Source of the DNA: Pseudomonas sp. ANT_H4
GTDB taxonomy: Bacteria; Pseudomonadota; Gammaproteobacteria; Pseudomonadales; Pseudomonadaceae
DNA: 64,000 nucleotides
Assembly: GCF_008369295.1 (NCBI RefSeq)
Contig: NZ_VOBG01000008.1
Coordinates: 1-64,000 of the forward strand
Direction: 5' to 3'
Both the position numbers and the translations under genes were made by a program. A model generated the notes under the pieces. It was not told the DNA's origin and did not search any database. It saw only the letters and a program-made list of their open reading frames with translations. Shown here piece by piece: positions 17,228-25,825 of the stretch (the first letter of the stretch is position 1; each line of letters opens with the position of its first letter).

Positions 17228-17677
17228 GGATGCTCCTGAGAAAAAAGTAATGATTGAGCCAACAACTGTGCACTCAGTAAATTTATTGAGCGAGATCAAC
17301 GTTTATTAGATATAGCTAATAAAGCCGAACGCTTAATAACTTAAATGCATGTCAATAAATAGTGTTTAGGCAAATTTAGATTTTCAATAAAGGTTGAACT
17401 TTTTCGACTGAAGGCTATTTGGCAAACCTTACTGAAATAGTTTGCACATCTTGAAAAAAGGGCTAGTTTCAAACCTCCACACCCTTGGTAATCCGCTCCT
17501 TGCAGCGGAGAAAGGCTCTGAAGAACACCTCCCCGAGACACTCTAGCGCCCGTACTATTTTTCATCATAAGTCATTAATTCACAATGGAATGTGTCAATT
17601 AAGTGATCTGAGTCAGCTGCTTGCCTAGCGCACGGACTTATTCTGTGGTCTCTCTTCTCCTGCATTGGAGTTATGCA
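17228..17677. other. Intergenic region between the divergent antiporters
   Basis: About 450 AT-rich bases holding both promoters. One Anr/FNR-like motif is seen near the minus-strand gene. A hairpin CCGCT / AGCGG lies near 17495-17513. A 75-codon minus-strand open frame (17341-17568) shows no recognisable protein features. No perfect Anr box was found close to the plus-strand antiporter. Confidence 0.4.
17286..17299. promoter_or_regulatory. Candidate Anr/FNR box
   Basis: TTGAG-CGAG-ATCAA differs by one base from the Anr/FNR consensus TTGAT-N4-ATCAA. It is centred about 65 bases upstream of the minus-strand antiporter start, a plausible place for oxygen-limited activation. The arginine deiminase pathway is Anr-controlled in P. 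aeruginosa. Confidence 0.5.
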
Positions 17678-19105
17678 ATGTCTGAATCTCCCGGAAAACT
17701 ACGATTAGGTGCACTGGTTGCTCTTGTCGTGGGTTCAATGATTGGTGGCGGGATCTTCTCACTACCGCAAAATATGGCCGCCAGTGCCGATGTTGGCGCA
17801 GTATTGATTGGCTGGCTTATTACCGCCATCGGAATGCTTACCTTGGCCTTCGTTTTTCAAACGTTGGCCAATCGCAAGCCGGACTTGGACGGCGGCGTCT
17901 ACGCCTACGCCAAGGCTGGTTTTGGCGACTACCTGGGTTTCTCGTCCGCCTGGGGTTACTGGATCAGCGCCTGGCTGGGTAACGTCGGCTACTTCGTACT
18001 GCTGTTCAGCACCCTCGGTTACTTCTTTCCCATCTTCGGTGAAGGCAATACCCCGGCGGCGGTGATCGGTGCTTCGGTGCTGCTGTGGGCCGTACATTTC
18101 CTGGTACTGCGTGGCATCAAAGAAGCGGCGTTCATCAACCTGGTGACCACCGTTGCCAAGATCGTGCCGCTGGTACTGTTCGTACTGATCGCGATATTTG
18201 CCTTCAAACTGGACATCTTCACCGCCGACATATGGGGCATCAAGAACCCGGACTTGGGCAGTGTGATGAACCAAGTGCGCAACATGATGCTGGTCACCGT
18301 CTGGGTATTTATCGGCATCGAAGGCGCGAGCATCTTCTCGTCCCGTGCCGAGAAACGCTCCGATGTGGGCAAGGCTACTGTAATCGGCTTTATCACCGTG
18401 CTGCTGTTCCTGATGCTGGTGAACGTGCTGTCTCTGGGGATCATGACCCAACCGGAACTGGCCAAGCTGCAAAACCCATCGATGGCTGCCGTGCTGGAGC
18501 ACGTGGTCGGGCATTGGGGTGCGATTCTGATCAGCGTCGGCTTGATCATCTCTCTGTTGGGAGCGTTGCTGTCGTGGGTACTGCTGTGCGCGGAGATCAT
18601 GTTCGCCGCCGCCAAGGACCACACCATGCCGGAGTTCCTGCGTAAGGAAAACGCCAACCATGTGCCGGTCAACGCCCTTTGGCTGACCAACGCCATGGTG
18701 CAGATTTTCCTGATAATCACGCTGTTCTCCGCCAGCACTTACCTGTCGCTGATCTACCTCGCCACCTCGATGATCCTGGTGCCTTACCTGTGGTCGGCGG
18801 CCTATGCGCTGCTGCTGGCGGTGCGCGGCGAGACCTACGAGAACGCCTTGGCCCAACGCAAGAAAGACCTGTTTATCGGCGCTGTCGCACTGATCTACGC
18901 GGTCTGGCTGCTGTACGCCGGCGGCACCAAGTACCTGCTGCTGTCCGCCCTGCTCTACGCCCCTGGCGCGATCCTGTTTGCCAAGGCCAAGCGTGAACTG
19001 GGCAAACAAGTTTTCACCAATATTGAAAAGTTGATTTTCGTCATAGTAGTCATCGGCGCCCTGGTGGCAGCTTATGGGCTCTACGACGGCTTCCTGACTC
19101 TGTAA
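17678..19105 (+). CDS. arcD: Arginine/ornithine antiporter ArcD
   Basis: 475 residues, about 12-13 transmembrane helices, opening MSESPGKLRLGALVALVVGS with MIGGGIFSLPQNMA. It exchanges external arginine for ornithine made by the deiminase pathway. It is the first gene of arcDABC, 34 bases before arcA. The start ATG 17678 has TTGGAG about 7 bases upstream, and the same residue aligns with the start of the divergent paralogue. Internal motifs GFSSAWGYWISAW, SRAEKRSDVGKATVIGF and KENANHVPVNALWLTN are shared with that paralogue. Confidence 0.92.
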   Translation: MSESPGKLRLGALVALVVGSMIGGGIFSLPQNMAASADVGAVLIGWLITAIGMLTLAFVFQTLANRKPDLDGGVYAYAKAGFGDYLGFSSAWGYWISAWLGNVGYFVLLFSTLGYFFPIFGEGNTPAAVIGASVLLWAVHFLVLRGIKEAAFINLVTTVAKIVPLVLFVLIAIFAFKLDIFTADIWGIKNPDLGSVMNQVRNMMLVTVWVFIGIEGASIFSSRAEKRSDVGKATVIGFITVLLFLMLVNVLSLGIMTQPELAKLQNPSMAAVLEHVVGHWGAILISVGLIISLLGALLSWVLLCAEIMFAAAKDHTMPEFLRKENANHVPVNALWLTNAMVQIFLIITLFSASTYLSLIYLATSMILVPYLWSAAYALLLAVRGETYENALAQRKKDLFIGAVALIYAVWLLYAGGTKYLLLSALLYAPGAILFAKAKRELGKQVFTNIEKLIFVIVVIGALVAAYGLYDGFLTL

Positions 19106-19139
19106 CCCAAGTTAGATTTCTTTTACTGGAGGATCTGTA

Positions 19140-20396
19140 ATGACCACTGAAAAAGTTAAGTTCGGCGTACATTCCGAAGCCGGCAAACTGCGCAAAGTCA
19201 TGGTGTGTTCCCCAGGTTTGGCCCACCAGCGGCTAACCCCAAATAACTGCGATGATCTGTTGTTCGATGACGTGCTCTGGGTTGCCCAGGCCAAGCGTGA
19301 CCATTTCGATTTCGTCAACAAGATGCGCGAACGGGATGTACATGTGCTGGAAATGCACAACATGCTGACCGACATCGTCGCCATTCCCGAAGCCCTGGAC
19401 TGGATTCTGGAACGCAAGGTCACCTCCGATATGGTCGGCGTCGGCCTGGTTAATGAAGTCAGTTCGTGGCTGCGTAGCCTGGAGCCGCGCAAGATCGCCG
19501 AGTTCCTCATCGGTGGCGTATCGGCCGATGATCTGCCCGACACTTTCGGTGGCAAAACCATCGAGATGTTCCGCAACTTCCTCGGCCACTCGAGCTTCAT
19601 CCTGCCGCCGCTGCCAAACACCCAGTTCACTCGCGACAATACCTGCTGGATCTACGGCGGCGTGACGCTCAACCCAATGTACTGGCCGGCGCGACGCCAA
19701 GAAACCTTGCTGACCAGCGCTATCTACAAATTCCACCCTGAGTTCACCAACGCCGACTTCCAGATCTGGTACGGCGACCCGGACCTGGAACACGGCAACG
19801 CAACGCTTGAAGGCGGCGACGTGATGCCAATCGGCAACGGTGTGGTGCTGATCGGCATGGGCGAACGTACGTCCCGCCAGGCCATCGGCCAACTGGCGCT
19901 GAACCTGTTCAAGAACAATGTAGTGGAACGCGTGATTGTCGCCGGTCTGCCAAAATCTCGCGCCGCCATGCACTTGGACACCGTGTTCAGCTTCTGCGAC
20001 CGCGACTTGGTCACCATCTTCCCTGAAGTGGTCAGCCAGATCGTCGCCTTCACCCTGCGCCCTGATGAAAGCAAGCAAGGTGGCATCGACATTCGCCGTG
20101 AAGACGCAAGCTTCCTAGACACCGTGGCCGACGCGCTGAACCTGAAAACCCTGCGCGTCGTCGAGACTGGCGGCAACAGCTTCGCAGCCGAACGTGAGCA
20201 GTGGGATGACGGCAACAACGTGGTCGCCCTGGAGGCAGGCGTGGTGATCGGTTACGACCGCAACACCTACACCAACACCCTGCTGCGCAAGGCTGGCGTG
20301 GAAGTCATCACCATCAGCGCCGGCGAACTGGGCCGGGGTCGCGGCGGCGGCCACTGCATGACCTGCCCGATCATTCGTGACCCTCTCGACTACTAA
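19140..20396 (+). CDS. arcA: Arginine deiminase
   Basis: 418 residues. Hydrolyses arginine to citrulline and ammonia, the first step of the arginine deiminase pathway. Motifs include [20 protein letters not shown], the substrate-binding [30 protein letters not shown], and the catalytic cysteine in [17 protein letters not shown] at the C-terminus. Length matches P. aeruginosa ArcA. The ribosome site is GGAGG 9 bases before ATG 19140. Second gene of arcDABC. Confidence 0.97.
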   Translation: MTTEKVKFGVHSEAGKLRKVMVCSPGLAHQRLTPNNCDDLLFDDVLWVAQAKRDHFDFVNKMRERDVHVLEMHNMLTDIVAIPEALDWILERKVTSDMVGVGLVNEVSSWLRSLEPRKIAEFLIGGVSADDLPDTFGGKTIEMFRNFLGHSSFILPPLPNTQFTRDNTCWIYGGVTLNPMYWPARRQETLLTSAIYKFHPEFTNADFQIWYGDPDLEHGNATLEGGDVMPIGNGVVLIGMGERTSRQAIGQLALNLFKNNVVERVIVAGLPKSRAAMHLDTVFSFCDRDLVTIFPEVVSQIVAFTLRPDESKQGGIDIRREDASFLDTVADALNLKTLRVVETGGNSFAAEREQWDDGNNVVALEAGVVIGYDRNTYTNTLLRKAGVEVITISAGELGRGRGGGHCMTCPIIRDPLDY

Positions 20397-20465
20397 CTTT
20401 CAGGCCTTGGCCGCCGCTCACAAGGCGCCGGCCAAGGGGATAACCTAAACCGAAGGAGATCCACC

Positions 20466-21476
20466 ATGGCTTTTAACATGCGCAACCGCAGCCTGCTCTC
20501 GCTGATGCACCACACCACTCGCGAGCTGAACTACCTGCTAGACCTGTCCCGTGACCTCAAACGCGCCAAGTACACCGGCACTGAGCGTCCACACCTGCAA
20601 GGCAAAAACATCGCACTGATCTTCGAAAAAACCTCGACTCGCACCCGCTGCGCCTTCGAAGTTGCAGCCCACGACCAGGGTGCTCACGTCACCTACATCG
20701 ACCCGATGTCGTCGCAGATCGGCCACAAAGAAAGCATGAAAGACACCGCCCGCGTACTCGGCCGCATGTTCGACGCCATCGAGTACCGTGGCTTTGAGCA
20801 GGAAATCGTCGAAGAGCTGGCCAAGTTCGCTGGCGTACCGGTGTTCAACGGCCTGACCGCTGAATTCCACCCTACGCAAATGATCGCCGACACCCTGACC
20901 ATGCGCGAGCACAGCGACAAGCCGCTGCATGAAATCAGCTACGCCTACCTGGGCGACGCACGCTACAACATGGGCAACTCGTTGCTGATGATCGGCGCCA
21001 AACTGGGCATGGACGTGCGCATCGGCGCGCCAAAAGCGCTGTGGCCGACCCAAGAGTTTATCGACCAGTGCAAAGCGTTCGCTGAAGAAAGCGGCGCCCG
21101 CATCACCATCACTGAAGACCCTGTCGAAGCCGTCAAAGGCGTGGACTTCATCCACACCGATATCTGGGTGTCCATGGGCGAACCAGTGGAAGCGTGGGAC
21201 GAGCGCATCGAGCAACTGCTGCCGTACCAGGTCAACGCCAAGATGATGAAAGCCTCGGGCAACCCACGCGTGAAGTTCATGCACTGCCTGCCAGCCTTCC
21301 ACAACAACGAAACCAAGGTAGGCAAGGACATCGCCGCCCGTTATCCGAACCTGGCCGGTGGCGTGGAAGTGACCGAAGAAGTGTTTGAGTCGCCCGCCAA
21401 CATCGCCTTTGAGCAAGCGGAAAACCGCATGCATACCATCAAGGCGATTCTGGTGTCCGCGTTGGCGGATATCTAA
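20466..21476 (+). CDS. arcB: Catabolic ornithine carbamoyltransferase
   Basis: 336 residues. In the deiminase pathway it splits citrulline with phosphate into ornithine and carbamoyl phosphate. It has the carbamoyl-phosphate loop [26 protein letters not shown], the ornithine-binding [10 protein letters not shown] and DIWVSMGE. The longer C-terminus is typical of the catabolic dodecameric enzyme rather than ArgF. A good AAGGAG site precedes ATG 20466, 69 bases after arcA. Confidence 0.96.
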   Translation: MAFNMRNRSLLSLMHHTTRELNYLLDLSRDLKRAKYTGTERPHLQGKNIALIFEKTSTRTRCAFEVAAHDQGAHVTYIDPMSSQIGHKESMKDTARVLGRMFDAIEYRGFEQEIVEELAKFAGVPVFNGLTAEFHPTQMIADTLTMREHSDKPLHEISYAYLGDARYNMGNSLLMIGAKLGMDVRIGAPKALWPTQEFIDQCKAFAEESGARITITEDPVEAVKGVDFIHTDIWVSMGEPVEAWDERIEQLLPYQVNAKMMKASGNPRVKFMHCLPAFHNNETKVGKDIAARYPNLAGGVEVTEEVFESPANIAFEQAENRMHTIKAILVSALADI

Positions 21477-21499
21477 ACCCCGATACGGCTCTTACTGAC

Positions 21500-21636
21500 T
21501 GATCGTTCCCACGCAGAGCGTGGGAATACCGCTCCGCACACTCCGCGTCCAACTGACCACGCCGGGCTCAAGCCTTGCGCGATGGTGACGCGGAGCGGCA
21601 CAGGATGCACTCCTACGCAGAGCGTGGGAACGATCA
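21500..21636. repeat. 137-bp MITE-like palindromic repeat, copy 1
   Basis: Perfect 15-base terminal inverted repeats, TGATCGTTCCCACGC, with each end also a hairpin (CCCACGC-AGA-GCGTGGG). It lies between arcB and arcC, and a diverged relative is at 23047-23186. Non-coding, probably REP-like. Confidence 0.7.
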
Positions 21637-21669
21637 AATACCCCACTGAATTTTAGAAGGACAGCCTCT

Positions 21670-22599
21670 ATGCGCATCGTCGTTGCACTGGGCGGTAACG
21701 CCCTCCTGCGTCGTGGCGAACCCATGACAGCAGACAATCAACGCGCCAATATCCGCATCGCCACCGAACAGATCGCCCGCATCGCGCCGGGCAACGAACT
21801 GGTGGTGGCCCACGGCAATGGCCCACAAGTCGGCCTGTTGTCGCTGCAAGCGGCAGCCTATACCTCCGTCAGCCCTTACCCGCTGGATGTGCTTGGTGCC
21901 GAAACTGAAGGCATGATCGGTTACATGATCGAACAGGAACTGGGCAACTTGCTGCACGCCGACATACCCTTCGCCACCCTGCTCACCCAGGTCGAAGTCG
22001 ATCCCAAAGACCCTGCGTTCCAGAACCCTACCAAGCCTATCGGCCCGGTCTATTCCAAGGCCGAAGCGGAAAAACTCGCAGCTGAAAAGGGCTGGGCTAT
22101 TGCTCCAGATGGCGACAAGTTCCGCCGTGTGGTGGCCAGTCCAAAACCAAAGCGTATCTTTGAGATCCGTCCGATTAAGTGGCTGCTGGAAAAAGGCAGC
22201 ATCGTGATTTGCGCTGGCGGTGGCGGGATTCCGACCATGTACGACGAAGACGGCAAGCTCAAGGGTGTGGAAGCGGTGATCGACAAGGACCTGTGTTCCT
22301 CCTTGCTGGCCGAGCAACTGAACGCCGACTTGCTGGTGATCGCCACCGACGTCAGTGCAACATTTATCGACTTCGGCAAACCGACTCAGAAAGCCATTGG
22401 TCAGGTCCATCCCGACGAATTGGAAAAACTCGGCTTCGCCTCCGGCTCCATGGGCCCCAAGGTTCAGGCTGCCTGCGAGTTCGCCCGCAACACTGGCAAA
22501 ACCGCAGTGATCGGCTCACTCTCGGACATCGAATCCATCGTCCAGGGCACCGCCGGCACCCGTATCAGCACGGCAAAACCTGGCATCACTTACTTATAA
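21670..22599 (+). CDS. arcC: Carbamate kinase
   Basis: 309 residues. Makes ATP from carbamoyl phosphate and ADP, the energy-yielding last step of the pathway. Motifs: [18 protein letters not shown] at the N-terminus, [26 protein letters not shown] and [13 protein letters not shown]. The start at 21670 is preceded by AGAAGGACAG. It is separated from arcB by a 137-bp repeat, which may weaken co-transcription. Confidence 0.96.
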   Translation: MRIVVALGGNALLRRGEPMTADNQRANIRIATEQIARIAPGNELVVAHGNGPQVGLLSLQAAAYTSVSPYPLDVLGAETEGMIGYMIEQELGNLLHADIPFATLLTQVEVDPKDPAFQNPTKPIGPVYSKAEAEKLAAEKGWAIAPDGDKFRRVVASPKPKRIFEIRPIKWLLEKGSIVICAGGGGIPTMYDEDGKLKGVEAVIDKDLCSSLLAEQLNADLLVIATDVSATFIDFGKPTQKAIGQVHPDELEKLGFASGSMGPKVQAACEFARNTGKTAVIGSLSDIESIVQGTAGTRISTAKPGITYL

Positions 22600-22608
22600 A
22601 TGCACCTA

Positions 22609-22629
22609 GGGCGGGTTTCAAACCCGCCC
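22609..22629 (+). terminator. Probable terminator after arcC
   Basis: A GC-rich perfect stem GGGCGGGTTT / AAACCCGCCC follows arcC by 9 bases, with only a short T-rich tail, so termination may be partial. It lies upstream of the DUF5064 gene. Confidence 0.6.
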
Positions 22630-22661
22630 TTCTCCAATGCCTTGTAAAGGAGAGACGCCTC

Positions 22662-23024
22662 ATGGCCACGTTTGAACCCGGTCACTTGCATATCGAACGC
22701 CACGCGCTGAACAAGGACGACTACAGCTACAACCTGCGCATCGACTATGAAGTCAGCCAGGACCCCAAGGAAGGCAAGGGGATGTTGTTCAAGATGCATG
22801 GTTCGGTGCAAGGCAAGGACCTCAAGGAGGAATTCTTCCTGCCCAAGGACCAGGCCTTCGACTTTGCCCGGCAGGCGATGAATATTACGCAGAAGTACGG
22901 CATGCCGAAGATTGCAGTGTTGAACGGCACCATGCACAAGCAGTACGACCTGATGTTTGAAGACGTACGCCACCAACTGGATGTGAAACCGGGAGATCCG
23001 GTGAAACTCGAACACCTCGAATAA
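22662..23024 (+). CDS. DUF5064 family protein
   Basis: 120 residues, beginning MATFEPGHLHIERHALNKDD and containing YNLRIDYEVSQDPKEGKGML and MHKQYDLMFEDVRHQLDVKP. It matches a Pseudomonas-specific family of unknown function (DUF5064). ATG 22662 has AAAGGAG 11 bases upstream. The product is soluble with no signal peptide. It follows the arc cluster and lies before the second MITE-like repeat and gcsR; no functional link is visible. Confidence 0.85.
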   Translation: MATFEPGHLHIERHALNKDDYSYNLRIDYEVSQDPKEGKGMLFKMHGSVQGKDLKEEFFLPKDQAFDFARQAMNITQKYGMPKIAVLNGTMHKQYDLMFEDVRHQLDVKPGDPVKLEHLE

Positions 23025-23046
23025 CTCACCGAGCACCTGACCTGGT

Positions 23047-23186
23047 TGATCGTCCCCACGTTCATTTCGCGTGGGAACGCATCCTGTGACACTGCGCTTC
23101 ACCAGTGCGCAAGACTGAACCCTGCATCGAGCCCAGGACGCAGAGCGTCCAAAGCGGCATTCCCACGCAGAGCGTAGGAACCATCA
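23047..23186. repeat. MITE-like palindromic repeat, copy 2 (diverged)
   Basis: Ends TGATCGTCCCC... and ...GGAACCATCA pair imperfectly, and the interior shares CACGCAGAGCG-type segments with the 21500-21636 element. Non-coding. Confidence 0.55.
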
Positions 23187-23273
23187 GCCCCCTCGCCACA
23201 GACGGCAGATTTCACCTCGGCCCCGCGCCAAGGCATACTGGCCATCCTCCGCATTCCAGAACCGTTAGCCCCC

Positions 23274-24782
23274 ATGCGTATCCACGTCAGCTTCATCGAC
23301 CGCGTCGGCATTACCCAGGAAGTCCTGGCCTTGCTCGGTGGGCGCAATCTCAACCTGGACGCAGTGGAAATGGTTCCGCCCAACGTCTATATCGACGCCC
23401 CGACCCTGAGCGCCGAGGTATTGGAAGAGTTGCGTGATGCCTTGTTCAGCGTCCACGGCGTGCAAGCCGTCACCGTGGTGGACATCCTCCCTGGCCAACG
23501 CCGGCACCTGCAACTCGACGCCTTGCTGGCGGCCATGACCGATCCGGTGCTGGCCCTGGACAGCGCCGGCAAGGTGTTGCTGGCCAACCCGGCGCTGATC
23601 GCCCTCTACGGCCGCGAGCCCGCCGGGGAAAGCATCGCCGAGCTGTTTGACGACACGGCGCTGCTGGACACCCTGCTGGAGCAGGGCTTTCGCCTGCCCC
23701 TGCGGGAAATCAGCGTCAACGGCCAGACTCTGTTGCTGGACGCCACGCCAATCACCGACGCCGGTGCCCTACTGACTCTGTACCAACCCAACCGCATCGG
23801 CGAACGCTTGTCGGCGCTGCATCACGATCACGCCGAAGGCTTCGATGCGCTGCTGGGCGAATCCCCGGCGATCCGCACCCTCAAGGCGCGGGCACAGCGG
23901 GTAGCGGCGCTGGATGCACCGTTGTTGATCCAGGGTGAAACCGGCACCGGCAAGGAGTTGGTAGCCCGAGCCTGTCACGCGATCAGTGCCCGTCACAGCG
24001 CGCCGTTCCTGGCGCTGAACTGCGCGGCGCTGCCGGAAAACCTGGCCGAGAGCGAACTGTTCGGCTACGCCCCCGGCGCCTTTACCGGCGCCCAGCGCGG
24101 CGGCAAGCCGGGGCTGATGGAGTTGGCCAACCAGGGCACGGTATTTCTCGATGAGATCGGCGAGATGTCGCCGTATTTGCAGGCCAAGCTGCTGCGTTTT
24201 CTCAATGACGGCAGCTTTCGCCGGGTGGGCGGCGACCGTGAGGTAAAGGTCAATGTGCGTATCCTCAGCGCCACCCACCGCGACCTGGAAAAGATGGTCA
24301 GCGAGGGGACTTTCCGTGAGGACTTGTTCTACCGGCTGAATGTGCTCAACGTCGAAGTGCCGCCCCTGCGCGAACGTGGCCAGGATATTTTGCTGTTGGC
24401 ACGCTATTTCATGCAGCAGGCCTGTGCGCAGATCCAGCGTCCGGTCTGTCGCCTGGCGCCGGGCACTTATCCGGCGTTGCTGGGGAATCGTTGGCCTGGG
24501 AATGTGCGGCAACTGCAGAATGTGATTTTTCGGGCGGCGGCTATTTGTGAAAGCAGCTTGGTGGATATTGGTGATCTGGATATTGCCGGGACTTCGGTGG
24601 CGCGTCAGAGTGATGGTGAAGTCGACAGCCTGGAGCAGGCGGTGGAGGACTTTGAGCGTTCGCTGCTGGAGAAGCTGTATGCCAGTTATCCGTCGACGCG
24701 GCAGTTGGCGAGTCGGTTGCAGACTTCGCATACGGCCATCGCTCATCGCTTGCGCAAGTACGGGATTCCTACGAAGGTCTGA
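23274..24782 (+). CDS. gcsR: TyrR-like sigma-54 enhancer-binding protein GcsR
   Basis: 502 residues. ACT domain (about 1-75, [20 protein letters not shown]), PAS domain (about 80-190), AAA+ sigma-54 activator ([18 protein letters not shown], the GAFTGA loop in [32 protein letters not shown]) and a TyrR-type helix-turn-helix at the C-terminus ([20 protein letters not shown]). In P. aeruginosa a TyrR-like protein, GcsR, activates the glycine cleavage operon in response to glycine. Here the gene lies upstream of gcvH, with three operator-like sites and a sigma-54 promoter between them. PhhR/TyrR are the alternatives; the gcv context favours GcsR. Confidence 0.85.
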   Translation: MRIHVSFIDRVGITQEVLALLGGRNLNLDAVEMVPPNVYIDAPTLSAEVLEELRDALFSVHGVQAVTVVDILPGQRRHLQLDALLAAMTDPVLALDSAGKVLLANPALIALYGREPAGESIAELFDDTALLDTLLEQGFRLPLREISVNGQTLLLDATPITDAGALLTLYQPNRIGERLSALHHDHAEGFDALLGESPAIRTLKARAQRVAALDAPLLIQGETGTGKELVARACHAISARHSAPFLALNCAALPENLAESELFGYAPGAFTGAQRGGKPGLMELANQGTVFLDEIGEMSPYLQAKLLRFLNDGSFRRVGGDREVKVNVRILSATHRDLEKMVSEGTFREDLFYRLNVLNVEVPPLRERGQDILLLARYFMQQACAQIQRPVCRLAPGTYPALLGNRWPGNVRQLQNVIFRAAAICESSLVDIGDLDIAGTSVARQSDGEVDSLEQAVEDFERSLLEKLYASYPSTRQLASRLQTSHTAIAHRLRKYGIPTKV

Positions 24783-24799
24783 AAGTTGGGTGCATATCC

Positions 24800-25045
24800 G
24801 TTGTGGCGGTAAGGGCGGCTTGGGGTTACGCCCTTACGGCGTGTCACTTTGAAAAGCCCAAAGTAACCAAAGGCTCTTGCCCCACCACTTGGTGCCTCGC
24901 TGTGGCTCGGCATGCCTTCACTCCGGCATTGCTCCGTGGGCCGCCGCGATGGGCCATCCTTGGCCCAGCGCGGCTAAACCGGCGTCCTGCCGGTTTACCC
25001 ACGGACCAATGCCTGCGTTCAGCCATCGTGGTTAACGGGGCGCCT
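24800..25045. repeat. Common Pseudomonas intergenic repeat
   Basis: The stretch with AAGTAACCAAAGGCTCTTGC and a GCCGGTTTACCC region is a familiar repeated intergenic sequence in the P. fluorescens group, often annotated as spurious proteins. An open frame through it (24803-25048) has no protein features. Recognised from memory; a genome-wide copy count would confirm it. Confidence 0.45.
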
Positions 25046-25050
25046 TAGAT

Positions 25051-25074
25051 CAAAAGCAAAAGCAAAAGCAAAAG
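25051..25074 (+). repeat. Tandem hexamer repeat (CAAAAG)x4
   Basis: Four exact copies of CAAAAG, followed by GCACGGCGGCCTGG, which is also seen in other intergenic Pseudomonas repeats. A related AAAAGC pair recurs near 25108. Non-coding. Confidence 0.8.
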
Positions 25075-25173
25075 CACGGCGGCCTGGTAGCCGACCTGAG
25101 TGGTGAAAAGCAAAAGCGGGCTCCCGCGTTAACCACCTCACACCCAGCCAAGTACCTAAAACCGACCCCTTTC

Positions 25174-25191
25174 CGTACTGAAAACGCTACA
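25174..25191 (+). promoter_or_regulatory. GcsR-type operator, site 1
   Basis: CGTACTG-AAAA-CGCTACA follows the pattern CGTAxxG-N4-CryTACA shared with sites 2 and 3. It is the least perfect of the three. Confidence 0.5.
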
Positions 25192-25192
25192 G

Positions 25193-25210
25193 CGTAACGA
25201 TATCACTACA
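25193..25210 (+). promoter_or_regulatory. GcsR-type operator, site 2
   Basis: CGTAACG-ATAT-CACTACA, only two bases after site 1, matches the same 7-4-7 architecture. Together with site 3 it lies about 180-100 bases upstream of the sigma-54 promoter, the normal distance for an enhancer. Confidence 0.6.
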
Positions 25211-25273
25211 CGCATCCGCAGCCGTCCCCATGCAAGGCTTTGATCCTCATAGCCTTTTTTTCACCCTCTCAAC

Positions 25274-25291
25274 CGTAGCGATATCGCTACA
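25274..25291 (+). promoter_or_regulatory. GcsR-type operator, site 3
   Basis: CGTAGCG-ATAT-CGCTACA contains the perfect 16-base palindrome GTAGCGATATCGCTAC. The 7-4-7 layout matches the form I recall for GcsR sites (TGTAACG-N4-CGTTCCG type). Confidence 0.65.
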
Positions 25292-25355
25292 CCCACAAAT
25301 CAACCATTCCCACAGAAATCAAATAACCAATTGATTTATAACAACTAAAAAACAT

Positions 25356-25370
25356 TGGCCGCGATTTTGC
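25356..25370 (+). promoter_or_regulatory. Sigma-54 promoter of the gcv operon
   Basis: TGGCCGCGATTTTGC: GG at -24 and GC at -12, with the exact 10-base gap of the sigma-54 consensus. It is 62 bases before the gcvH start and 65 bases after operator site 3. Confidence 0.7.
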
Positions 25371-25431
25371 TAAGTAATTCTTCATTATTACAATCCCGTC
25401 CACCAGACGAATCTGGTCCTGAGGAGTTTCC

Positions 25432-25815
25432 ATGAGCGAGTTGCGCTTTACTGAAGATCACGAATGGCTGCGCGCCGAAGCCGACGGCAGCGTTACCGTA
25501 GGTATTACCGCTTTCGCGCAGAACGCGCTGGGTGATGTGGTTTTCGTGCAACTGCCTGAATTGCAGGCCTACGACAAAGGTGCAGAAGCCTCCACCGTGG
25601 AATCGGTCAAGGCGGCCAGCGGTGTGTACATGCCCCTGGACGGAGAAGTCCTCGAAGTGAACGACAAGCTGGACGCCAGCCCCGAGTTGGTCAACGAAGA
25701 CCCGATGGGCGAAGGCTGGTTCTTCCGCTTTAAACCGGCCGATGCCGATGCGGTGGCTAAACTGTTGGATCAGGATACATACGACCGCCTGATCAAAGCC
25801 AACGCCGAAGCCTGA
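25432..25815 (+). CDS. gcvH: Glycine cleavage system H protein
   Basis: 127 residues. Carries the lipoyl arm that shuttles aminomethyl groups between GcvP and GcvT. Motifs: [39 protein letters not shown], and the lipoylation Lys in [13 protein letters not shown]. It is the first gene of gcvH-gcvP-sdaA-gcvT, with GAGGAG before ATG 25432 and a sigma-54 promoter upstream. It corresponds in position to the second (catabolic) gcv set of P. aeruginosa. Confidence 0.95.
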   Translation: MSELRFTEDHEWLRAEADGSVTVGITAFAQNALGDVVFVQLPELQAYDKGAEASTVESVKAASGVYMPLDGEVLEVNDKLDASPELVNEDPMGEGWFFRFKPADADAVAKLLDQDTYDRLIKANAEA

Positions 25816-25825
25816 GGAGCGTGTC

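Noticed and set aside
17341..17568. 75-codon minus-strand open frame between the antiporters
   Set aside because: No ribosome site of note and no recognisable domain; treated as intergenic.
17600..17677. Second Anr box directly upstream of arcD
   Set aside because: The candidate TGTCAATTAAGTGATC lacks the required symmetry and spacing.
24803..25048. 81-codon open frame in the repeat after gcsR
   Set aside because: It coincides with a common intergenic repeat and reads as low-complexity protein; such frames are often mis-annotated.
25211..25431. Glycine riboswitch upstream of gcvH
   Set aside because: No tandem glycine-aptamer pattern is visible; the control region is explained by operator sites and a sigma-54 promoter.
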